From: an uncultured Oscillospiraceae bacterium
GTDB lineage: Bacteria > Bacillota > Clostridia > Oscillospirales > Ruminococcaceae
Direction: 5' to 3'
NCBI GenBank assembly: GCA_949295465.1
Contig: CASFKY010000068.1
Coordinates: 1 to 64,000 of the forward strand
Length of the DNA stretch: 64,000 nucleotides
The position numbers and the translations under genes were made by a program. Below are positions 41,838 to 51,778 of this stretch, piece after piece. Every line of letters begins with the position of its first letter. Positions within the stretch are counted from its first letter, which is position 1. Below the pieces are notes generated by a model. It worked only from the letters and a program-made list of their open reading frames with translations, ran no database searches and had not been told where the DNA came from.

Positions 41838-41866
41838 ATCATACCAAAACCCGCCCCAAATTGCAA
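41838..41866 (-). promoter_or_regulatory. Promoter of the binding-protein gene
   Basis: On the minus strand TTGCAA (41866-41861), a 17-bp spacer and TATGAT (41843-41838). It gives a leader of about 115 nt. The 41716-42149 gap contains only this and the divergent murD promoter. Confidence 0.7.
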
Positions 41867-41989
41867 TTTGCCGGCCTTTTGGCCCCCTTTTGTTTTCAGA
41901 ATTTTCACAGCCTGCCCCCAAACGGAAAGCGCCGGAAAAGAAAGGAGGGCCAAAAAGCCGGTCCGGCGCCTCTTTTCGCCTTTTTTGCG

Positions 41990-42018
41990 TTGCGCCGGGT
42001 GGGCAAATGCACTATAAT
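41990..42018 (+). promoter_or_regulatory. Promoter of the murD operon
   Basis: TTGCGC (41990-41995), a 17-bp spacer and a perfect TATAAT (42013-42018), about 130 bp before murD. Confidence 0.7.
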
Positions 42019-42149
42019 AAAAGCCGGCCCGGCGGCATCGGTTTTCAGAGGGGATTGCCGGGCCAGACAACCATTCATTTACAGGATATGTCTTTCGGGG
42101 CGGGCCCAGAAGCCCGCCGGAAAAATCAGAGCCGAAAAGGGGTTTTTGC

Positions 42150-43550
42150 ATGAATCAGGCACAGGAAAAACTGGCCGCGCTGGTGCGGGGCAAAAAAGTG
42201 GCCTTTATCGGGGCGGGGGTCAGCCACAAGCAGCTGATCCGCCAGTTTGTGGAGATGGGGGCCCAGGTGACCCTCTGCGACAAGAAAAAGAGCCTGGAAG
42301 ACTTCGGGGAGTTCGGCCAGGAGCTGAGCCGGCTGGGGGTTGGCCTCTCGCTGGGAGAAAATTACATGGAGGGCTTTAAGGGGCAGGACATCATCCTGCG
42401 CACCCCGGGCTTTGAGTACTTCACCCCGGCGCTGCAGCAGGCCAAGGCCTCCGGCACCCTCATCACCAGCGAGATGGAGCTGTTCTTCCAGTACTGCCCC
42501 TGCGAGAAGGTGGCGGTGACCGGCTCGGACGGCAAGACCACCACCACCAGCCTCATTGCCGCCATGTTTGAGGCGGCGGGCCGCAAGGTGCACCTGGGGG
42601 GCAACATCGGCCGGGCTCTGCTGCCCATCCTGGGGGAGATCGACCCGGGCGACGAGGCAGTGGTGGAGCTGTCCAGCTTCCAGCTCATCAGCATGGACCA
42701 GAGCCCCACGGTGGCGGTGGTCACCAACGTGACCCCCAACCACCTGGACCATCACAAGGACATGCAGGAGTACCTTGACGCCAAGCGGAACATCCTGATC
42801 CACCAGGTGCCCCCCTGCCGGGCGGTGCTGGGGTATGAGAACGAGGTGAGCCGGGCCATGAAGGCCGACTGCCGGGGCGAACAGGTCTGGTTTACCCGGC
42901 TGCGCCCCACCGACAACGGGGCTTTCCTGCGGGCAGAGGACGACACCCTCTGCATGGCCGAAAACGGGGTGGTAACCCCGGTGCTGCCCCGCGCCCAGGT
43001 CAAGCTGCGGGGGCTGCACAATGTAGAAAACCTGCTGGCGGCCATTGCCGCGGTCTGGGGCCGGGTCCCCCTGGAGGCCATCCGGCAGGTGGGCTCCACC
43101 TTCACCGGGGTGGAACACCGCATCGAGCCGGTGCGCACCCTGGACGGGGTGACCTACTACAACGACTCCATCGGCACCAGCCCCACCCGCACCATTGCCG
43201 GCCTGCGCAGCTTTGACCAGAAGCTGATCCTCATTGCGGGCGGCTACGACAAGCACATCCCCTACGAGCCCCTGGCCCCCGAGATCCTGGCCCATGTAAA
43301 GACCCTGGTCCTCATGGGCGCCACCGGCCCCGCCATCGAGAAGGCCCTGGAAAAGCAGCCCGGCTATCCCAGCCCGGAATTGCAGGTGCTGCACGCCTCC
43401 ACCCTGGAAGAGGCGGTGGCCCTGGCCCGGGGGGCGGCCCATCCCGGCGACGAGGTGCTGTTCAGCCCGGCCAGCGCCTCCTTTGACCTGTACCCCAATT
43501 TTGAGGTGCGGGGCCGGCACTTCAAGTCCATCGTGAACGGTCTGGCATGA
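42150..43550 (+). CDS. murD: UDP-N-acetylmuramoylalanine--D-glutamate ligase
   Basis: MurD adds D-Glu to UDP-MurNAc-L-Ala in peptidoglycan precursor synthesis. The 466-residue Mur ligase has the N-terminal nucleotide-binding domain (VAFIGAGVSHKQL), the ATP loop VTGSDGKTTTTSL near residue 125, the lysine/His region ELSSFQL and VTNVTPNHLDHHKDM, the DSIGTSPTRTIAGL segment near residue 340, and LIAGGYDKHIPYEPL and FSPASASFDLYPNFEVRG at the C terminus. AAAAGGGGTTTTTGC precedes the ATG. The next gene starts inside its stop codon. Confidence 0.92.
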   Translation: MNQAQEKLAALVRGKKVAFIGAGVSHKQLIRQFVEMGAQVTLCDKKKSLEDFGEFGQELSRLGVGLSLGENYMEGFKGQDIILRTPGFEYFTPALQQAKASGTLITSEMELFFQYCPCEKVAVTGSDGKTTTTSLIAAMFEAAGRKVHLGGNIGRALLPILGEIDPGDEAVVELSSFQLISMDQSPTVAVVTNVTPNHLDHHKDMQEYLDAKRNILIHQVPPCRAVLGYENEVSRAMKADCRGEQVWFTRLRPTDNGAFLRAEDDTLCMAENGVVTPVLPRAQVKLRGLHNVENLLAAIAAVWGRVPLEAIRQVGSTFTGVEHRIEPVRTLDGVTYYNDSIGTSPTRTIAGLRSFDQKLILIAGGYDKHIPYEPLAPEILAHVKTLVLMGATGPAIEKALEKQPGYPSPELQVLHASTLEEAVALARGAAHPGDEVLFSPASASFDLYPNFEVRGRHFKSIVNGLA

Positions 43551-44317
43551 TCGGGGCAATCTGCGAGCCCCTCCAAAAGCGCCAGTATCTGCAGGCGGCC
43601 TGGAACTGTCCCGGGCTGGCGGCCCGCCTGGCCTGCCAGCTGGAGCTGTTCGGCCAGAAGCCGGGCAGCGGCTGGCGCTTTTTTACGGCCGACCGGGGAA
43701 CTCTGGCCGCTCTGGCCCTGCGGGGCGGGGCGGCCTTTGGCTGCGGCAGCTTTGAGGGGGAGGAGCTGGGGCTCCTTCTGCGGTTTGCCGGGGTGCGGGA
43801 ATATCTTGGCCCCGCCGGCGGGGCCGTTCCTGCCGGCTACCGGCTGGCGGAGGAATACCCCCTCTACACCTCGCCCCCTTCCTGGGCGGGGCCGTCGCCC
43901 GCCCTGCCGGACGGGGTACGGCTGGATTGGGAGCCCGCCCCCGGCCCGGTAAGCCGGCTGGTGTGGGAGGAGGAAGAGGCCGGGGCCGCCCGGGAGAACT
44001 TCTATTCCGATCTGTGCACCGCCCGCAGCCATGGAATGGCCCTGGTGGCGGGCGCCTGGGCCGGGCAGCAGCTGATCTCCACGGTGGGGGCCTATGCTTT
44101 GTGGCAGGGCCAGGCCTACCTGGCCGCGGCCCAGACCACCCCCGCCTGGCGCTGCCGGAGGATCGGGGGCGCCCTGATCCGGCAGCTGGCCCGGCGGCTG
44201 GCCGGGGAGGGCTATCAGAGCTGGTTCTGGTGCCGGCAGGCCCTCTGCCCCCACTATGAGGCGCTGGGATTTATACAAAAAGGAAAGTTGTCGAAATATA
44301 TACAAACAGAAGATTAA
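43547..44317 (+). CDS. GNAT-fold acetyltransferase-like protein
   Basis: A 256-residue protein whose C-terminal half has the look of a GNAT acetyltransferase: ALVAGAWAGQQLISTVGAYA strands, then the acetyl-CoA loop in TTPAWRCRRIGGALIRQLARR (key residues R, R, I, G, G) near residue 205, and the closing CPHYEALGFIQKGKLSKYI. The first 130 residues have no recognised domain. Two ATGs overlap the murD stop (ATGA), implying translational coupling, but the acceptor is unknown. The same operon continues with the PLP enzyme, 17 bp away. Confidence 0.7.
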   Translation: MIGAICEPLQKRQYLQAAWNCPGLAARLACQLELFGQKPGSGWRFFTADRGTLAALALRGGAAFGCGSFEGEELGLLLRFAGVREYLGPAGGAVPAGYRLAEEYPLYTSPPSWAGPSPALPDGVRLDWEPAPGPVSRLVWEEEEAGAARENFYSDLCTARSHGMALVAGAWAGQQLISTVGAYALWQGQAYLAAAQTTPAWRCRRIGGALIRQLARRLAGEGYQSWFWCRQALCPHYEALGFIQKGKLSKYIQTED

Positions 44318-44334
44318 AAAGGAACGAGAAACCC

Positions 44335-45597
44335 ATGTTGGAACAGTTTTACCCCTACAATGCCCGGGCACTGGAGCTGGACAAGGAGGCTCTGCGGCTC
44401 TGCCGGCCCTATTTTGAGAAGATGGAAGAGACCCGGGACTACAATCAGATGAAGATGCTGCGGGCCTTCACCGGCTGTGAGGTGTCCAGCAGCCACCTGG
44501 TGGGCACCACCGGCTATGGCCTGTGGGATTCGGGCCGCTCCAAGCTGGAGGAGGTGGTGGCCCGGGTGATGGGCGCTGAGGACGCTTTGGTGCGCAGTCA
44601 GTTCATGTCCGGCACCCATACCCTCACGGTGGCCCTTTTCGGCCTTCTGCGGGCGGGGGACACCCTGCTGGCCGCCACCGGCCGCCCCTACGACACCCTG
44701 GAAGGGGTGATCGGGCTGGGGCAGGCGGGTAAGGGCTGCGGAACCCTGGCCGAGTACGGCATCTTGTACGACGAGGCGCCCCTCAAGGCGGATTTCACCC
44801 CCGACTACGACCTCATTGCCCAAAAGGCGCCGGGGGCCAAGGTCTGCCATATCCAGCGCAGCCGGGGCTACACCCAGCGCAACGCCTTTGATCTGGACAC
44901 CATCCGAAAGGTGATCGACACCGCCAGGCAGGCCAACCCGGAGATCCTGGTTCTGGTGGACAACTGCTACGGGGAGTTTACCCAGACCCGGGAGCCCTGC
45001 GACGTGGGGGCCGACCTGGCGGTGGGCAGCTTCATCAAGAACCCGGGGGGCGGCATCTCCCCCACCGGCGGGTACATCGCCGGCCGGCGGGACCTGGTGG
45101 AGCTGTGCGGACACCGCTTCTCGGCCCCCGGTACCGGCCGGGAGATCGGCTGCACCCTGGACACCCTGCGGGAGATGTTCCTGGGCTTTTACTATGCCCC
45201 CGGGGTGGTGTGCGAGGCCATCAAGACCGCCATCTATGCCCAGTGCCTGCTGGAGCTGGTGGGGGTCAAGCCGGTGCCCCGCTATTGTGAGGACCACAAC
45301 GACATCGTCACCTGCTTTGACAGCGGCAGCGCCGCGGCCCTCACCGGCTTTTGCCAGGGGGTGCAGGCCAGCAGCCCGGTGGACAGCTACGCCGCCCCCG
45401 AGCCCTGCGCCGAGCCTGGCTACACCGACCAGGTGATCATGGCCAGCGGCAGCTTCACCATGGGAAGCACCATCGAGCTGAGCTGCGACGGCCCCCTGCG
45501 CCCGCCCTATACCTGCTATTTGCAGGGCGGCGTGAACTTTACCGCCGGCCGGGCCGGGGTGCTGATGGCTGTACAAAAGGCCTATCTGGAAAAGTAA
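44335..45597 (+). CDS. PLP-dependent methionine gamma-lyase family protein
   Basis: A 420-residue fold-type I PLP enzyme of the Met_gamma_lyase (YnbB, aluminium-resistance-related) family in Firmicutes. The opening LCRPYFEKMEETRDYNQMKML, the segment SSSHLVGTTGYG-like near residue 55, RSQFMSGTHTLTVALFGLLR and the PLP-lysine site in VGSFIKNPGGGISPTGGY near residue 235 match. The strand NPEILVLVDNCYGEF carries the PLP-ring Asp. The likely chemistry is beta/gamma elimination of sulphur amino acids, but no activity is firmly tied to the family. It is the last gene of the murD operon and has AGGAACGAGAAACCC before the ATG. Confidence 0.85.
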   Translation: MLEQFYPYNARALELDKEALRLCRPYFEKMEETRDYNQMKMLRAFTGCEVSSSHLVGTTGYGLWDSGRSKLEEVVARVMGAEDALVRSQFMSGTHTLTVALFGLLRAGDTLLAATGRPYDTLEGVIGLGQAGKGCGTLAEYGILYDEAPLKADFTPDYDLIAQKAPGAKVCHIQRSRGYTQRNAFDLDTIRKVIDTARQANPEILVLVDNCYGEFTQTREPCDVGADLAVGSFIKNPGGGISPTGGYIAGRRDLVELCGHRFSAPGTGREIGCTLDTLREMFLGFYYAPGVVCEAIKTAIYAQCLLELVGVKPVPRYCEDHNDIVTCFDSGSAAALTGFCQGVQASSPVDSYAAPEPCAEPGYTDQVIMASGSFTMGSTIELSCDGPLRPPYTCYLQGGVNFTAGRAGVLMAVQKAYLEK

Positions 45598-45703
45598 AGG
45601 GAATAGCAAGCATAAAAAGCACCAATCTTTTCACTGCTCCTTCGGCAAAAGCGCCGATCTTTCGCTGCAACAGGCAAAATACTGGAAATGCCCAGCTATT
45701 TGT

Positions 45704-45733
45704 TTGACTTTCTGTCCTTGGTACTGATACAAT
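45704..45733 (+). promoter_or_regulatory. Promoter of the Na+/alanine symporter gene
   Basis: TTGACT (45704-45709), an 18-bp spacer and TACAAT (45728-45733). The leader of about 150 nt to the start at 45889 shows no clear structure. Confidence 0.7.
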
Positions 45734-45888
45734 ATGTAAAGAAACCATGTACAAAGTGTGACAGAAAGGAGGCGCAGGGGCAAGGCTTCGGCGGCGTTTG
45801 CGCGCGGCCATTCCGCAGTTGCAGCGCCGGAAAGCGGGGAGGAGCGAGACACCCCCTTCCGGCATCGAACAGGAAAGAGAGAAAAATT

Positions 45889-47292
45889 ATGTTTGCACAG
45901 ATCATCAGCGCGATCAGCGGCTTCATGTATACCTATCTGCTGATCGTCCTTCTCCTTGCGGCGGGCATCTGGTTTACCTTCCGCACCAAATTCGTTCAGA
46001 TCCGCATGTTCCGGGAATCCGTCCGGGTGGTGACTGAAAAGCCCGAAAAGGAGGGCAGCGTCTCCTCCTTCCAGGCCCTGATGATTTCCACCGCCTCCCG
46101 GGTGGGCACCGGCAACATTGTGGGCATTGCCACCGCCGTCTGTCTGGGCGGCTACGGCGCGGTGTTCTGGATGTGGCTCATCGCCCTTGTGGGGGGCGCC
46201 TCGGCCTTTATCGAGAGCACCCTGGCCCAGATCTACAAGCGCCGTCACCCCGACGGGGGCAGTTACGGCGGCCCGGCCTATTATATTGAGGCGGCTCTCC
46301 ACAGCCGGCCCCTGGCCCTGCTGTTTGCGGTGAGCATGACCCTCACCTATGCGGGCGGCTTCAATATGCTGGCCTCCTACAACCTCCAGTCCACCTTCAG
46401 CATCTACAGCTTCTACAACGCGCAGCTTACCCCCTGGATCATCGGCGCCATTCTGGCCGTGCTGGTGGGTTACTGCCTGATGGGCGGCGGCAAGCGGGTC
46501 GTGAAGGCAACCTCCACCTTGGTGCCCATCATGGGCGTCATCTATGTGGCCGTGGCCCTCATCGTCACCCTTACCCACATCACCCTTTTGCCCGGGGTGC
46601 TGGGCCGCATCTTCACCGAGGCCTTTGACACCACCGCCATTTTCAGCGGCTTCACCGGCTCCTGCGTGATGTACGGCATCAAGCGGGGCCTGTTCTCCAA
46701 TGAGGCCGGCGTGGGCTCGGCCCCCAACGCGGCGGCCGCCGCCGATGTGAGCCATCCGGCCAAGCAGGGCCTGGTGCAGATGCTGTCGGTCTTTATCGAT
46801 ACTCTGCTGCTGTGCAGCTGCACCGCCTTCATGTGCCTGTGCTCCGGCGTGGAGCCCACTGCCGAGTTGGCCGGCGCGCCCTATGTGCAGGCCGCCCTCA
46901 GCAATGCCCTGGGCCAGGCTGGCCCCATCTTCATCACCGTCTCCATGGTGCTGTTCGCCTTCACCACCCTGCTGGGCAACTGCTACTATGTGGACAACCT
47001 GCTGATCTATATCCTCAAGAAGATCCCCTCTCAGACCTTCATGGTCGGCTTCCGCATCGTGGCCTCGGTGCTCATCTTTGTGGGCGCAGGCATGAGCATG
47101 GGCCTGGTGTGGGATCTGGCGGATGTGCTCATGGGCGTGATGGCCATCATCAACATCCCGGTGATCTTTATCCTGAGCGGTCCCGCCATCCGGGCGCTGG
47201 CAGATTATACCGCCCAGCGGCGTGAGGGCAAAAACCCGGTGTTCAAAGCCTCCAGCGTGGGCCTCAAGGAGAAGACCGATTACTGGAACTGA
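45889..47292 (+). CDS. Sodium:alanine symporter family protein
   Basis: A 467-residue permease of the AGCS family that takes up Ala, Gly or Gln with Na+. It has ten to eleven helices and the family signatures SRVGTGNIVGIATAVCLGG near residue 65, the FIESTLAQIYKRR segment, and NEAGVGSAPNAAAAADVSHP near residue 270. The ATG at 45889 was chosen because AGGAAAGAGAG lies before it and the upstream in-frame stretch is Arg/Gly-rich leader. It is monocistronic, with a bidirectional terminator behind it. Confidence 0.92.
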   Translation: MFAQIISAISGFMYTYLLIVLLLAAGIWFTFRTKFVQIRMFRESVRVVTEKPEKEGSVSSFQALMISTASRVGTGNIVGIATAVCLGGYGAVFWMWLIALVGGASAFIESTLAQIYKRRHPDGGSYGGPAYYIEAALHSRPLALLFAVSMTLTYAGGFNMLASYNLQSTFSIYSFYNAQLTPWIIGAILAVLVGYCLMGGGKRVVKATSTLVPIMGVIYVAVALIVTLTHITLLPGVLGRIFTEAFDTTAIFSGFTGSCVMYGIKRGLFSNEAGVGSAPNAAAAADVSHPAKQGLVQMLSVFIDTLLLCSCTAFMCLCSGVEPTAELAGAPYVQAALSNALGQAGPIFITVSMVLFAFTTLLGNCYYVDNLLIYILKKIPSQTFMVGFRIVASVLIFVGAGMSMGLVWDLADVLMGVMAIINIPVIFILSGPAIRALADYTAQRREGKNPVFKASSVGLKEKTDYWN

Positions 47293-47324
47293 TATTCTCC
47301 CCCGGTTTGAACCTGAAAAGCAAC

Positions 47325-47361
47325 AAAAGGGCTCCGCGGCATCGCCGCGGAGCCCTTTTTT
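47325..47361. terminator. Bidirectional terminator
   Basis: A perfect 16-bp stem (AAAAGGGCTCCGCGGC and complement) plus TTTTTT separates the convergent symporter and VWA genes. Confidence 0.9.
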
Positions 47362-47370
47362 GGAAAGATT

Positions 47371-48738
47371 TCAGCCCAGAGTCTGGCAGCCGCACAGGTC
47401 CACGTCCAGGTACTGAGCCAGGAACCGGGCCTTCAGATGCCGCTGGGCGCACATCCCGCCGCCGCAGAAGCTGGTCTCCTCCGGCAGCACAAAGGGGATG
47501 CACTTCACCAGGATGTTCCGGCAGGAGGCGCCGCTGTGGGCGGGCACAGTGAACACCTTCATGCCCACGGTATGTTCCACAGCCAAGTCATCTTCCTCGG
47601 TGAGGATGGCCGCCAGGGCCACCCGACGGCCGGGGCAGACGTTCTTGAGCCGCACGTCCAGCTCCAGGATCCGGCCCAGCCCCTCCAGCTGGAGATCGCC
47701 GGCGCTGACCTCCAGGCAGCCCTGGCAGGGCTCCATGGTGATGTCCACCGGCTGGGAGAGGCCTTCCGGCTCCACGGTGAGGTCGCAGTCCACCTGGATG
47801 GCCGGGCTGGGGAAGGAGACCTGATTGCCCTCGGCGTCCTGATAAATCACCGAGGCGTTTACCGGCCGCAGGCCGGACTCGCTGCCCACATGCCGCACCA
47901 GGAATTCCAGGGCGGCTCCCTCGCTGGAATAGGCGCCCAGCTCCCCGATGGTCCAGGTGAGGGTGGTGGGGCCGGTGAGGTTGGCCGAGCCCTTGGTGGG
48001 GGTGGACACGCTGAGAATCTGGAACTCGTCGGTGACGGTCTCCCGGATGGTGATGTCGGTGGCGCCGGGCTTGGTGATGTTGATGGCCAGGTTCTTGAAG
48101 ATCTCGCTCAGCTCGGCGTCATCGGGTGTGATGAACACATGGGTGGTGTCCGGGTCGGTGGCCCAGTCGTCCAGGGCGGTCTCGTCCAGGCCCTGGGAGC
48201 CCTTCAGCCCGATGCAGTAGATGATGACTCCCTCTGCCCGCAGCGAGGCGGCCACCGGGGCCGGCGCGGGGCCGGCCGTGGTCTCCCCGTCGGTGAACAT
48301 GATGAGGATTTTCTGGTTGGAGGAGGAAAAATCAAAGAGAGAGCCGGCCTTCTCAAAGGCGTCGGCGTGGTTGGTGCGTCCCCCGGCACTCAGGCCGTTT
48401 ACCGCGGCTCTCAGCTGCTCCACCGAGCTGGTGAGGGGGCAGTCCTGGGTGGCGGTGTCGGAAAAACTCACCACCCCCATCCGGGTGCCGTAGCCCAGGT
48501 ATCCGTCCCGGGCCGTGTCGGTGGCCTCATCCACAATGTCGATGAAGGCGTTGACGCCGCTTTTCAGGTTGGCAAGGGGGCTGCCGGCCATACTGCCGGA
48601 GCGGTCCAGCACCAGGATGATGTCGGCGGGAGAGCTGACAATGTCCGGGATGGCGGTGACCGACAAGGTCACCTTGAATTCGCCGCCGCAGTCGATGCGG
48701 CCGACGCTGATCTCCTTGTTGGAGTTGGTGATGCCCAT
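47371..48738 (-). CDS. VWA-domain protein with Cys-rich C terminus
   Basis: A 455-residue protein. Residues ~35-225 form a von Willebrand factor A domain with a complete metal site: DRSGS in VLDRSGSMAG near residue 47, the Thr in GGRTNHADA near residue 120, and FTDGET near residue 147. A strand-rich domain (~230-320) follows, then a 130-residue domain with ten Cys residues in pairs (PCQGC, FCGGGMC, LCGC). There is no signal peptide, transmembrane helix or LPxTG anchor, unlike most VWA adhesins, so it is cytoplasmic or reaches the surface another way (for example on a spore). AAGGAGTCTGTTCAAC precedes the ATG. Function unknown. Confidence 0.82.
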   Translation of the reverse strand: MGITNSNKEISVGRIDCGGEFKVTLSVTAIPDIVSSPADIILVLDRSGSMAGSPLANLKSGVNAFIDIVDEATDTARDGYLGYGTRMGVVSFSDTATQDCPLTSSVEQLRAAVNGLSAGGRTNHADAFEKAGSLFDFSSSNQKILIMFTDGETTAGPAPAPVAASLRAEGVIIYCIGLKGSQGLDETALDDWATDPDTTHVFITPDDAELSEIFKNLAINITKPGATDITIRETVTDEFQILSVSTPTKGSANLTGPTTLTWTIGELGAYSSEGAALEFLVRHVGSESGLRPVNASVIYQDAEGNQVSFPSPAIQVDCDLTVEPEGLSQPVDITMEPCQGCLEVSAGDLQLEGLGRILELDVRLKNVCPGRRVALAAILTEEDDLAVEHTVGMKVFTVPAHSGASCRNILVKCIPFVLPEETSFCGGGMCAQRHLKARFLAQYLDVDLCGCQTLG

Positions 48739-48820
48739 GTTGAACAGACTCCTTTCTCAAATGGGTGGATTCTCTCGGTACACTATATGCGCCTGTACCC
48801 GCCAAAGGTGCCGGAAGCCA

Positions 48821-48853
48821 AAAGAAAAAGCCGCCCCGGGCCGGGGCAGCTTT
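48821..48853 (-). terminator. Terminator of the DegV gene
   Basis: GCCCCGG/CCGGGGC pairing with AAAGC/GCTTT extensions gives a stem followed on the minus strand by TTTTTCTTTT. Confidence 0.65.
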
Positions 48854-48911
48854 GGGTGAAAAAAGGAGAGTCCGGGCAAAGACCTTCAAGGACAGGGGGC
48901 AAAAAGGCCGC

Positions 48912-49760
48912 TCAGCCCTCTTTGGCAAAAAAGGCGATGCCGGCGCAGCGGGGGCCGGTGTGGGTGCCGATGGCGGGGCCCACATGGCACAGGGGCGCGG
49001 CGGGCAGGCGGAGCCGGCCGGTGAGGTATTGCTGGATGGGCTCGGTGCCCCGGGGGGCCTGGGTGTAGCCCACCACCAGGTCGCTGTCCGGGTCGATGCC
49101 GCCCTCGCTGTCGATCAGTTTGAACAGGGCCACATAGGCACCGGGCAGCCCCCGGCCCTTGCCGGCCAGCTTCACCTTGCCCTCTTTCAGGATGATCACC
49201 GGCTTGATGCCCAGCAGGTTGCCCGCCACCGCCACCGTGGCAGGCAGACGGCCGCCCTTGTGCAGATATTTCAGGTCGTCAATGAGGGCCACCAGCCGCA
49301 CCCGCTTTTTTTCCTGCTCCAGAGTCTCGGCGATCTGGGAGGCCGAGCGGCCCTGGTCCCGCAGGCGGGCCGCCAGCCGCACCAGCAGGTTCAGGCTGAG
49401 AGAGGCGGCCTGGCTGTCCACAATGTGGATGCCTGGGTAGCCCACCAGGTCCGCGGCGGCCCGGGCGCCCTGGATGGTGCCGGACAATTCCCCCGACAGC
49501 AGCACCGCCACCAGGTCGTCTCCCGCCTCCTGGGCCTCCTCAAACAGGTCGGCCCAGCGGGAGAAGGGGGGCTGGCTGGTGGTGGGCAGCTTGTTGCAGT
49601 CGGCCAGCTTCTGGTAAAATTCCTCAGGGCTCAGCTCCACCCGGTCCCGGTAGGAGACCCCGTCCTCAAACGTGACCCCCAGAGCCACCACATGGACATT
49701 GAGCCGGGCGGCCTGTTCCGGGGTGAGATCGCAAGATGAATCGGTGACGATGCGTACCAT
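48912..49760 (-). CDS. DegV family fatty-acid-binding protein
   Basis: A 282-residue DegV/FakB-type protein, which binds a single fatty acid and can present it to a FakA-type kinase for phosphorylation. It begins RIVTDSSCDLTPEQAARL, contains the family TSQP motif (LPTTSQPPFSRW near residue 65) and the GYPGIHIVDSQAASLSLN region near residue 112 with the signature IVDS. KYLHKGGRLPAT is the conserved RLS/GGR segment. The ATG follows AAGGAGTGTTGTT. It is monocistronic, and no fakA is in the window. Confidence 0.9.
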   Translation of the reverse strand: MVRIVTDSSCDLTPEQAARLNVHVVALGVTFEDGVSYRDRVELSPEEFYQKLADCNKLPTTSQPPFSRWADLFEEAQEAGDDLVAVLLSGELSGTIQGARAAADLVGYPGIHIVDSQAASLSLNLLVRLAARLRDQGRSASQIAETLEQEKKRVRLVALIDDLKYLHKGGRLPATVAVAGNLLGIKPVIILKEGKVKLAGKGRGLPGAYVALFKLIDSEGGIDPDSDLVVGYTQAPRGTEPIQQYLTGRLRLPAAPLCHVGPAIGTHTGPRCAGIAFFAKEG

Positions 49761-49797
49761 AACAACACTCCTTTTTATCTGACAGAAAACAGGCGGT

Positions 49798-51618
49798 TTA
49801 TCTTTCTTCCAGAAGGTAGAGGGCGCCGCTCAAGGGGGCCAGGTCCAGCCGGAGAAGATAGGGGCGCTCTCCCCGGCGGCCTTCCTGACGGCAATACAGC
49901 CTGCCGGCGGGGACAGCGCCGCTGCCGTCCCACCGGCTCTCCTCGCTGGCCAGCAGCAGGCTGGCCTCAAAGGGGCGCGCAAAGCGCAGCTGGGCGCCCT
50001 CCAGCGGCCGGTTTTGGGTGTTGAACACCGCCAGCAGCGTCTCGCCGCCGCCCTGTCGGGTGAAGGCCAGCAGCCCCAGGCCGGGCTGGTCCGCCTCCAC
50101 CCACCCAAAGCGGGCGGGATCATATTCCTCCCGGTAAAGGGCAGGATGCTGCTGATAGAGCGCCCCCAGCCGGGCCATATACTGCAAAAAGGCGTCGTGG
50201 GCGGGGTAGCGCAGCAGCTCCCAGTCCAGCGGACGCTGCTCATCCCATTCCCGGAAATGGCCCAGCTCGTTGCCCATGAAATTCAGCTTTTTGCCGGGAT
50301 GGGCGTACATATAGAGATAGAGCAGCCGGGCCTGGGAGAATTTTTCCCGGTAGCTGCCGTACATCTTGTCCAGGATGGTCTTTTTGCCGTGGACATTCTC
50401 GTCGTGGCTCAGAGCCAGCAGGTAGAGCTCCCGGTGGAAATAGTTCATGGAGAAGATCAGCCGGGAGTAAAGCCCCGGCCGCCGGCCAAAGGGGGCGGAA
50501 AAATATTCCAGGGTGTCGTGCATCCAGCCCATGTCCCACTTGTAGTCAAAGCCCAGCCCCTCGTAGGCGACGGGGGCGGTGACCTTGGGAAAGTTGGTGC
50601 TGTCCTCGGCGGCCAGGATGGCGGTGGGAAAACGCCGGTGCAGCCCCTCGTTCATCTCCCGCAAAAAGTCCACCGCTCCCGGGTTCACCCCCCGCTTTTC
50701 GTCCCCCAGCCAGTAGAGGGCCCGGCTGATGGCGTCCATCCGCAGCCCGTCGCAGTGGTAGACCTGCAGCCAGAAGGCCGCGGCGCTCTTCAGAAAGCTC
50801 TTTACCTCGCCCCGGTACAGGTTGAAGTTCAGGCTGCCCCACTCGCTCTGGCCCACGTCGTGGGGGTGCTCATACAGCTCGGTGCCGTCCAGCCGGGCCA
50901 GCCCGTCGGGGTTCGCGGCAAAATGCACCGGCACAAAATCCATCAGCACCCCGATGCCGGCCCGATGGCAGCGGTCCACCAGGCGGGCAAACTGGGCGGG
51001 GGAGCCGTATCGGCTGGTGGGGGCAAAATACCCGGTGACCAGGTAGCCCCAGCTCTCATCCAGCGGGTGTTCGGCCAGGGGCAGAAATTCCAGATGGGTG
51101 TAGCCCTGGCGGAGAAGATAGGGGATGAGCCGGTCGGCCAGCTCCTCATAATTGTACCAGCCGCCGTCCTCCCGGCGCTGCCAGCTGCCCCCGTGAAGCT
51201 CATAGATGTTCAGGGGGCGGTCGTAATTTTTCTGGCGCCGGGCCATCCACTCCTCGTCCGAAAAGGAGAAGTTGTCCACCCGGCAGAGCTTGCTGGCGGT
51301 GCCGGGGCGAAGCTCGGCCCCAAAGGCGTAGGGGTCGCTGTGCTCCTGCGCGCGGCCGTCCTGCCCGGTGATTCGGAACTTGTACAGCTGGCCCTCCCGG
51401 GCATCGGGGCAGCTTGTCCGCCAGACTCCGGCGGAATCCGCGATCATGGGGATGTCCGCCCAGCCGCCGAAATCCCCCTCCACCGCCGCCGCCCGGGCTC
51501 CGGGCGCCCAGAGGGCGAACTCCCAGCCACCCGAGGGGCAGGGATGAGCCCCCAGCATCCGATAGGCCTCAAAGCAGTCGCCGGTGTGAAAGGTTTGGGG
51601 AAGAGGTCCGTCGGGCAT
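49798..51618 (-). CDS. glgB: 1,4-alpha-glucan branching enzyme
   Basis: GlgB makes alpha-1,6 branches in glycogen by cutting and moving alpha-1,4 chains. The 606-residue enzyme has an N-terminal CBM48 domain ([19 protein letters not shown]), the GH13 barrel with [21 protein letters not shown], the nucleophile Asp in [13 protein letters not shown] near residue 293, the acid Glu in [16 protein letters not shown] near residue 337, and [12 protein letters not shown], then [19 protein letters not shown] and an all-beta C domain. The ATG at 51618 is placed by GGAGGAATCGCCC; an ATG five codons earlier is less suitable. No other glg genes are present here. Confidence 0.93.
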   Translation of the reverse strand: MPDGPLPQTFHTGDCFEAYRMLGAHPCPSGGWEFALWAPGARAAAVEGDFGGWADIPMIADSAGVWRTSCPDAREGQLYKFRITGQDGRAQEHSDPYAFGAELRPGTASKLCRVDNFSFSDEEWMARRQKNYDRPLNIYELHGGSWQRREDGGWYNYEELADRLIPYLLRQGYTHLEFLPLAEHPLDESWGYLVTGYFAPTSRYGSPAQFARLVDRCHRAGIGVLMDFVPVHFAANPDGLARLDGTELYEHPHDVGQSEWGSLNFNLYRGEVKSFLKSAAAFWLQVYHCDGLRMDAISRALYWLGDEKRGVNPGAVDFLREMNEGLHRRFPTAILAAEDSTNFPKVTAPVAYEGLGFDYKWDMGWMHDTLEYFSAPFGRRPGLYSRLIFSMNYFHRELYLLALSHDENVHGKKTILDKMYGSYREKFSQARLLYLYMYAHPGKKLNFMGNELGHFREWDEQRPLDWELLRYPAHDAFLQYMARLGALYQQHPALYREEYDPARFGWVEADQPGLGLLAFTRQGGGETLLAVFNTQNRPLEGAQLRFARPFEASLLLASEESRWDGSGAVPAGRLYCRQEGRRGERPYLLRLDLAPLSGALYLLEER

Positions 51619-51778
51619 GGGCGATTCCTCCATTCTATGCTATAATAAATGATACTTCTATTGTAGCGCAAAACCCGCCGCGAAAAAAGGATGTTTCGGG
51701 GCCGGGCCAGGAGAATGGGGCAAAAGGAGGGCTTTTGCCCGGATTTTTGGGCAAAATACCCGGAAAGGCAGGAAAAAT

